From Pachypanchax playfairii (Eukaryota > Chordata > Actinopteri > Cyprinodontiformes > Aplocheilidae): DNA of 64,000 nucleotides. Positions 60,316 to 64,000 of the stretch are shown here, piece after piece. Both the position numbers and the translations under genes were made by a program. Numbering within the stretch: the first letter of the stretch is position 1; each line of letters begins with the position of its first letter. Under the pieces are notes generated by a model. That model did no database searches. It was not told the origin of the DNA and saw only the letters and a list, made by a program, of their open reading frames with translations. The stretch spans positions 4,902,761 to 4,966,760 of the forward strand of contig SSNP01000025.1 of assembly GCA_006937955.1 (NCBI GenBank), read 5' to 3'.

Positions 60316-62229
60316 GTGAGATTAAAATTATTTCCTTCTGTTTGTAAACTGTTGAACTGTTTGTTTGGAACATATCGTAACATACTTCGGTTTTATTACC
60401 CGGTTGTGTTCGTAAAGCAAGCGGGTTATCCACCGTGGAGGTCGGGCCTGGGTGGGGGCCCCGTGTTTTTTTCTCTGGCTAGGCAGCAGCGTGCTCAAGC
60501 TAACGAGCTAACATTAAACGACCAAGCGATATTGTTAACGGTTTTAACAACAAACTGCCATTGTTATCTTCCAAAAGTGTTCACAATACTACAAGCCTGT
60601 CACGTTTGCTAATTTAATAGTGTTAATGTTAGAGACAGACGTGGAGCTTTCACGATGAGCCTTGAACGGATTCTCTTTGTTTTCCAATCCTCGTGCCGTT
60701 TGCTCCGTTTTTCGTATGTTTGTCTGGGCATGATTACTCTCAAGTTATTACATATATTCACCAGCAGCTCTGAATTGTTCTTTATATCGTTTTTATTTCC
60801 AGTTCTCGCTTGTTTTTATTTCTGTCAGTTTAAAGAGAGTTTGTGTTGAAGATGGGGACTCAGTTCAATCTTACTCCATAAAAATATGTTGAATTAACCT
60901 TTTTAGTTGTCATTGTCTTTGAGTTTGGCCTCACGCGACAACTTGGTTAAAACAAGCCACATAAACAGTTACCACAACGGAAAACTATTAAATTAGTACT
61001 TTCTGCCTTCAGCAGTAATATTGTGATTGGTTGATCAACCACCTTTCGCATATTTTTTAACACTAGTCGTTAACATGTAGGTCATATAGTTATTTTTTAA
61101 AGAATGCAAGGACTTTTAGCATTTTTGCTCCTGAGAGATTTTCACGCCTGAAGAGTTTACAATTTTAGCTTTTGATCACTAAGATTTAACCCAGCCTAAA
61201 TCTTCTTTGTATAACTGAGGTATATTTGAGTTGTTTTGTCTTTTTTTTTTTAGTTGAATTTGTGACATACATGATGCATGTTTGCATGCCCCAAGGTTTT
61301 GGCTCAGGCCACATTGGCTGTTCCAGCTGAGAATAGCGGATTGTCAGGAAATCACATGTCAGCGCACGTTTCTCTTTTTGCACTAGACAGAATCAGGGTA
61401 TTTAACCGATCGCCTTTTTGGTACTTTTGTCATTTTACAAATAACAGGTTAAACAATTTCCTAATAATAAGGTGGCAGGTGGCAATAAACAGATCCTTTT
61501 CTACTTTTAGAATAAAATCTTCTCTGAAGCTTTTTTCAATTCAAGGGAATGAAAAACTCTTCTGTTCATAGCCCATAACCTTTAACACACTTAGAATTCA
61601 TCAGTAAACCACTGTTTTCTTGTGTACTGCTATTTGTTGTGAATGTTTTTTGGACTTCCTTCATTCAATAGAGTTGAAATTTCTCAAAATATACTGTTGT
61701 GGTGCCATTTTTTTGTGTTTAGTTTTAGCATATAAACTCATTTTGGGCTTGTTACAACCTCTTATTGTAGCCTTCCGAGATGTGGGACTGAGTCATTGCG
61801 ACACAGTCACAGCAGTGTATCATGTGTCGCAGGAGGGCTCAGCCAGCATGTTTGCAGAGCAGGGTATTTAGGTCAACAACATTCTACTACAACCTACATG
61901 TTGACTTTGTGTCTCTAACTAAAGTTCAAGTATGATATACCCATGCTTTTTGGGGGGTGGTTTCAAACTTAGCCTTGTCTGTACAATCGTATGCAAAACA
62001 AGGCCTTCTACTGAGGTGTTGCCATAAATATCTGCTTGAATTAAACAAATACAAAGAGACCTTTTTATTCTTGGCTTACTTGTCAGCTTTTTGGCATGGT
62101 GCATTACACAATCTCTTTTTCAATCAATAGAAGTAAAATCTTTGGCAATTTGCCATTTGAGTTAACACAAAATATGTCTCAAGTTAAAGAATTTATTTTG
62201 ATAACCAGATCTTTTTTTCCCCTCAACAG

Positions 62230-62858
62230 TATGAAGTGAAGCCGAACAGAATTTTTGTACCATCCGCAACTGCTTCAAGTTCAGATCACCACAAAAGAAC
62301 TGAAGAAGAACCTCCTACAAAAGTTGCAACTCAAAAGACACGGAGGAAGAAAAGGATCACTTCAAGGATTTACAATACGAGTAACCAAATCCTTAAACAA
62401 CCAAAGAACACACACCTGTCCAACTGAAACACAGAAGAGAAGCAATCCTTTGCCCAAGAATATTCTGAAAACATAATTGATCTGAAACCAGAAGTTTGTG
62501 CCTACTCAACAGCTTTGACAAAGCACACGTCCCAACGCTGTTCCTAGCCCTCCTCATCCTTATTATGCTGCCGACTCACCACCAGGGTGTAGAGCGGGCT
62601 GCTATCTGCTAGTTCCCTTTCATCGTTCCTCTGTTTTTTTTCCTTCTCCCACTGTTTGTTTGTAATTTTTCTAAGCAGTGTTGTTGCACCTGCAGTTGCC
62701 TTTTGTGTGTTAGATTTCTCCCCTTTTTTTACTTTATGCAACATCTAGAATTTGTGCCAGAAACCTGTTAGGAGTGTGTGTTAAACTTTGTGTGTGTGTG
62801 TGTGGGACGAGGTCTGCAACGTCATCAAGATCTAGAGAGAAAAAGTCAACTAATAAAG
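62230..62858 (+). other. csde1: Candidate 5' UTR exon 2 of the csde1-like gene
   Basis: Bounded by a strong acceptor (CCCCTCAACAG) and a strong donor (TAAAG|GTGAGT). It has many stop codons in all frames and several short ATG-initiated frames, beginning with a two-codon ATG AAG TGA at 62231. It therefore looks like untranslated leader with upstream ORFs, or an alternative exon. Confidence 0.5.
62785..62803. repeat. (GT)n microsatellite
   Basis: Short TG run inside the candidate csde1-like leader exon 2. Confidence 0.7.
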
Positions 62859-63541
62859 GTGAGTTTCAGTTACTGTAACTTCATAACAGTATGTCCTTCA
62901 TGTTGAAAGCATTTATACACTTCATTTATTGTCATGTCTTTTATAACCTTTTCTTATTGGTTTAATAATTACAGTGTGAATGCTGTTTTAGGTAACTTTC
63001 TTTAAGAGTCCAAGTTCTCCCAAATTTTTTAAGTTAGGCGATTTTTTTTTTTTTTTTTACGGAAAGTATGAAAAAACTTGTTGTATATATCGGCCCATAG
63101 CTGCCCATATTTATAAATATTGATTTTAGTTGGCCTCTAATTGACGACAGCAGCTGCCTTTGGTTAGACATTAGCTGACCTCTTCATTGTCAAACTGATT
63201 TAAACACTTGATTTTCGTCATCTCAGTAACATTTACTGCAAGGAAAGCCCATATTTTTTGCTCAGATTTTGCAAAAACAAGCTGAACTGAACTGTCGCTG
63301 CCCACTCCATGCAATTAAACTGGCGATTCAGTTTAGTTGAGTATTTATTGGATTACTTTCCAATATCCAACTTAACCCTCTTCCAACTCTGTCATTTCCT
63401 CTGACCTTTTTTTTTTTTTATTGCCTTTTCAATCTCCCTTTGAATTGATGCCCACAGCTGATTTCCCTTGTTTGTGACACTTGGCACACTGGCTGTCCTA
63501 TCTTCATCATACATTGTTTGTTCCTCTCTTCACCCTTGCAG

Positions 63542-63665
63542 ACCTCCAGCGGTGTATCTTTGGGTGGTTACATAGAAATTTTTCTTAAAAGTCAAGCAAA
63601 AATTCAAACAACTTTTCAAGTTCAGCAAGTGCTCAAGCAAGTTTGGTTCGACTTTATGGGAAAAT
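63542..63665 (+). other. csde1: 5' UTR part of csde1-like exon 3, with overlapping uORF
   Basis: Acceptor CACCCTTGCAG precedes 63542. An upstream ATG at 63656 opens a 12-codon frame (MGKYGQPLERLC, stop at 63692-63694) that overlaps the main start codon in another frame. Its context is weak (T at -3), whereas the main ATG has A at -3 and G at +4. An in-frame TAG upstream confirms the main ATG as start. Confidence 0.5.
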
Positions 63666-63791
63666 ATGGGCAGCCCCTGGAAAGGCTTTGTTGAGTTTAC
63701 CTTGCCTGCGTCACCACCTACCGCGTATGTTAGCGCTGACCTGAGCAGCACCTCCCCTGTCGGACTCAGCCTGTCGCCATATGGCCGATCC
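63666..63791 (+). CDS. csde1: First coding exon of a csde1-like gene (partial gene; continues beyond window)
   Basis: Forty-two codons starting MGSPWKGFVEF and ending SPYGRS, followed by a phase-0 donor (TCC|GTAAGT). CSDE1 (UNR) is a cytoplasmic RNA-binding protein with multiple cold-shock domains controlling translation and mRNA decay. Vertebrate CSDE1 has alternative N-termini ending in ...RS joined to MSFDP; this exon fits that pattern and the gene lies beside sike1, as in human 1p13.2. None of the cold-shock domains is in the window, so identity rests on this exon, its phase and synteny. Alternative: an unrelated gene with a short first exon. Confidence 0.6.
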
Positions 63792-64000
63792 GTAAGTTTC
63801 ATCTTCCCGCCTCTTTTCTACGAGCCCCACCCCATCGAGCACCCATCCACCTTCCTTGCCCTGCATCTTTGCTGTGAATGGCCTAATCTCTTTCATCCTT
63901 TTCGGGCTCCCGGGACTAGCCTCTACTCAGTTACATCGTTGCAGGGGTAGGGCTGTTCTGGTGACTTAACTGTAGTAATCTGGCAGTGTTTTTTTTTTTT

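Noticed and set aside
62255..62476. 73-codon frame in the csde1-like leader
   Set aside because: Begins with TTG, not ATG, and its lysine-rich translation looks like a by-product of A-rich sequence.

Overview
The window is vertebrate genomic DNA, almost certainly from a ray-finned (teleost) fish. It is AT-rich and its genes are split into many exons with GT-AG introns. It carries two intact Tc1-like transposons, fish-type LINE fragments and a TTAA-flanked MITE. Its genes are clear orthologues of human RALGAPB, VWA1, TMCO4, HTR6, MICOS10, SIKE1 and probably CSDE1. I assembled every exon by hand from splice signals and family resemblance (remembered, not aligned). The six complete coding sequences sum to whole codons and have lengths close to their human counterparts.

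Layout, left to right. 1-22.0 kb: ralgapb on the minus strand (29 coding exons, 1494 codons plus stop, non-coding first exon near 21.9-22.0 kb). Intron 27 holds a complete Tc1 transposon and a LINE fragment. 24.3-31.5 kb: vwa1 on the minus strand (secreted VWA plus three FN3 domains), interrupted by a 10-N assembly gap with an identical 953-bp block on each side. 32.6-34.2 kb: second complete Tc1 transposon, opposite orientation. 34.2-42.1 kb: no gene recognised, one LINE fragment. 42.1-47.4 kb: tmco4 on the plus strand (681 aa). 48.1-52.3 kb: htr6 on the minus strand (465 aa), convergent with tmco4. 54.5-56.0 kb: micos10 on the minus strand (75 aa). 57.1-59.6 kb: sike1 on the minus strand (218 aa). 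60.2 kb to the end: the 5' part of a plus-strand gene, most likely csde1, of which only leader exons and one 42-codon first coding exon lie in the window.

These are unrelated housekeeping, signalling, matrix and receptor genes and do not form an operon-like system. Linkage of tmco4, htr6 and micos10 matches human 1p36.13; sike1 and csde1 are neighbours at human 1p13.2; vwa1 is at human 1p36.33 and RALGAPB on chromosome 20. The most interesting points are an RGD tripeptide in the predicted FG loop of an extra third FN3 domain of vwa1, two nearly identical apparently intact Tc1 transposases, a long ECL2 in htr6, a 9-nt terminal coding segment in micos10, the shared sike1/csde1 promoter region, and the gap-flanking duplication that looks like an assembly error. 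I did not find a convincing previously undescribed system.
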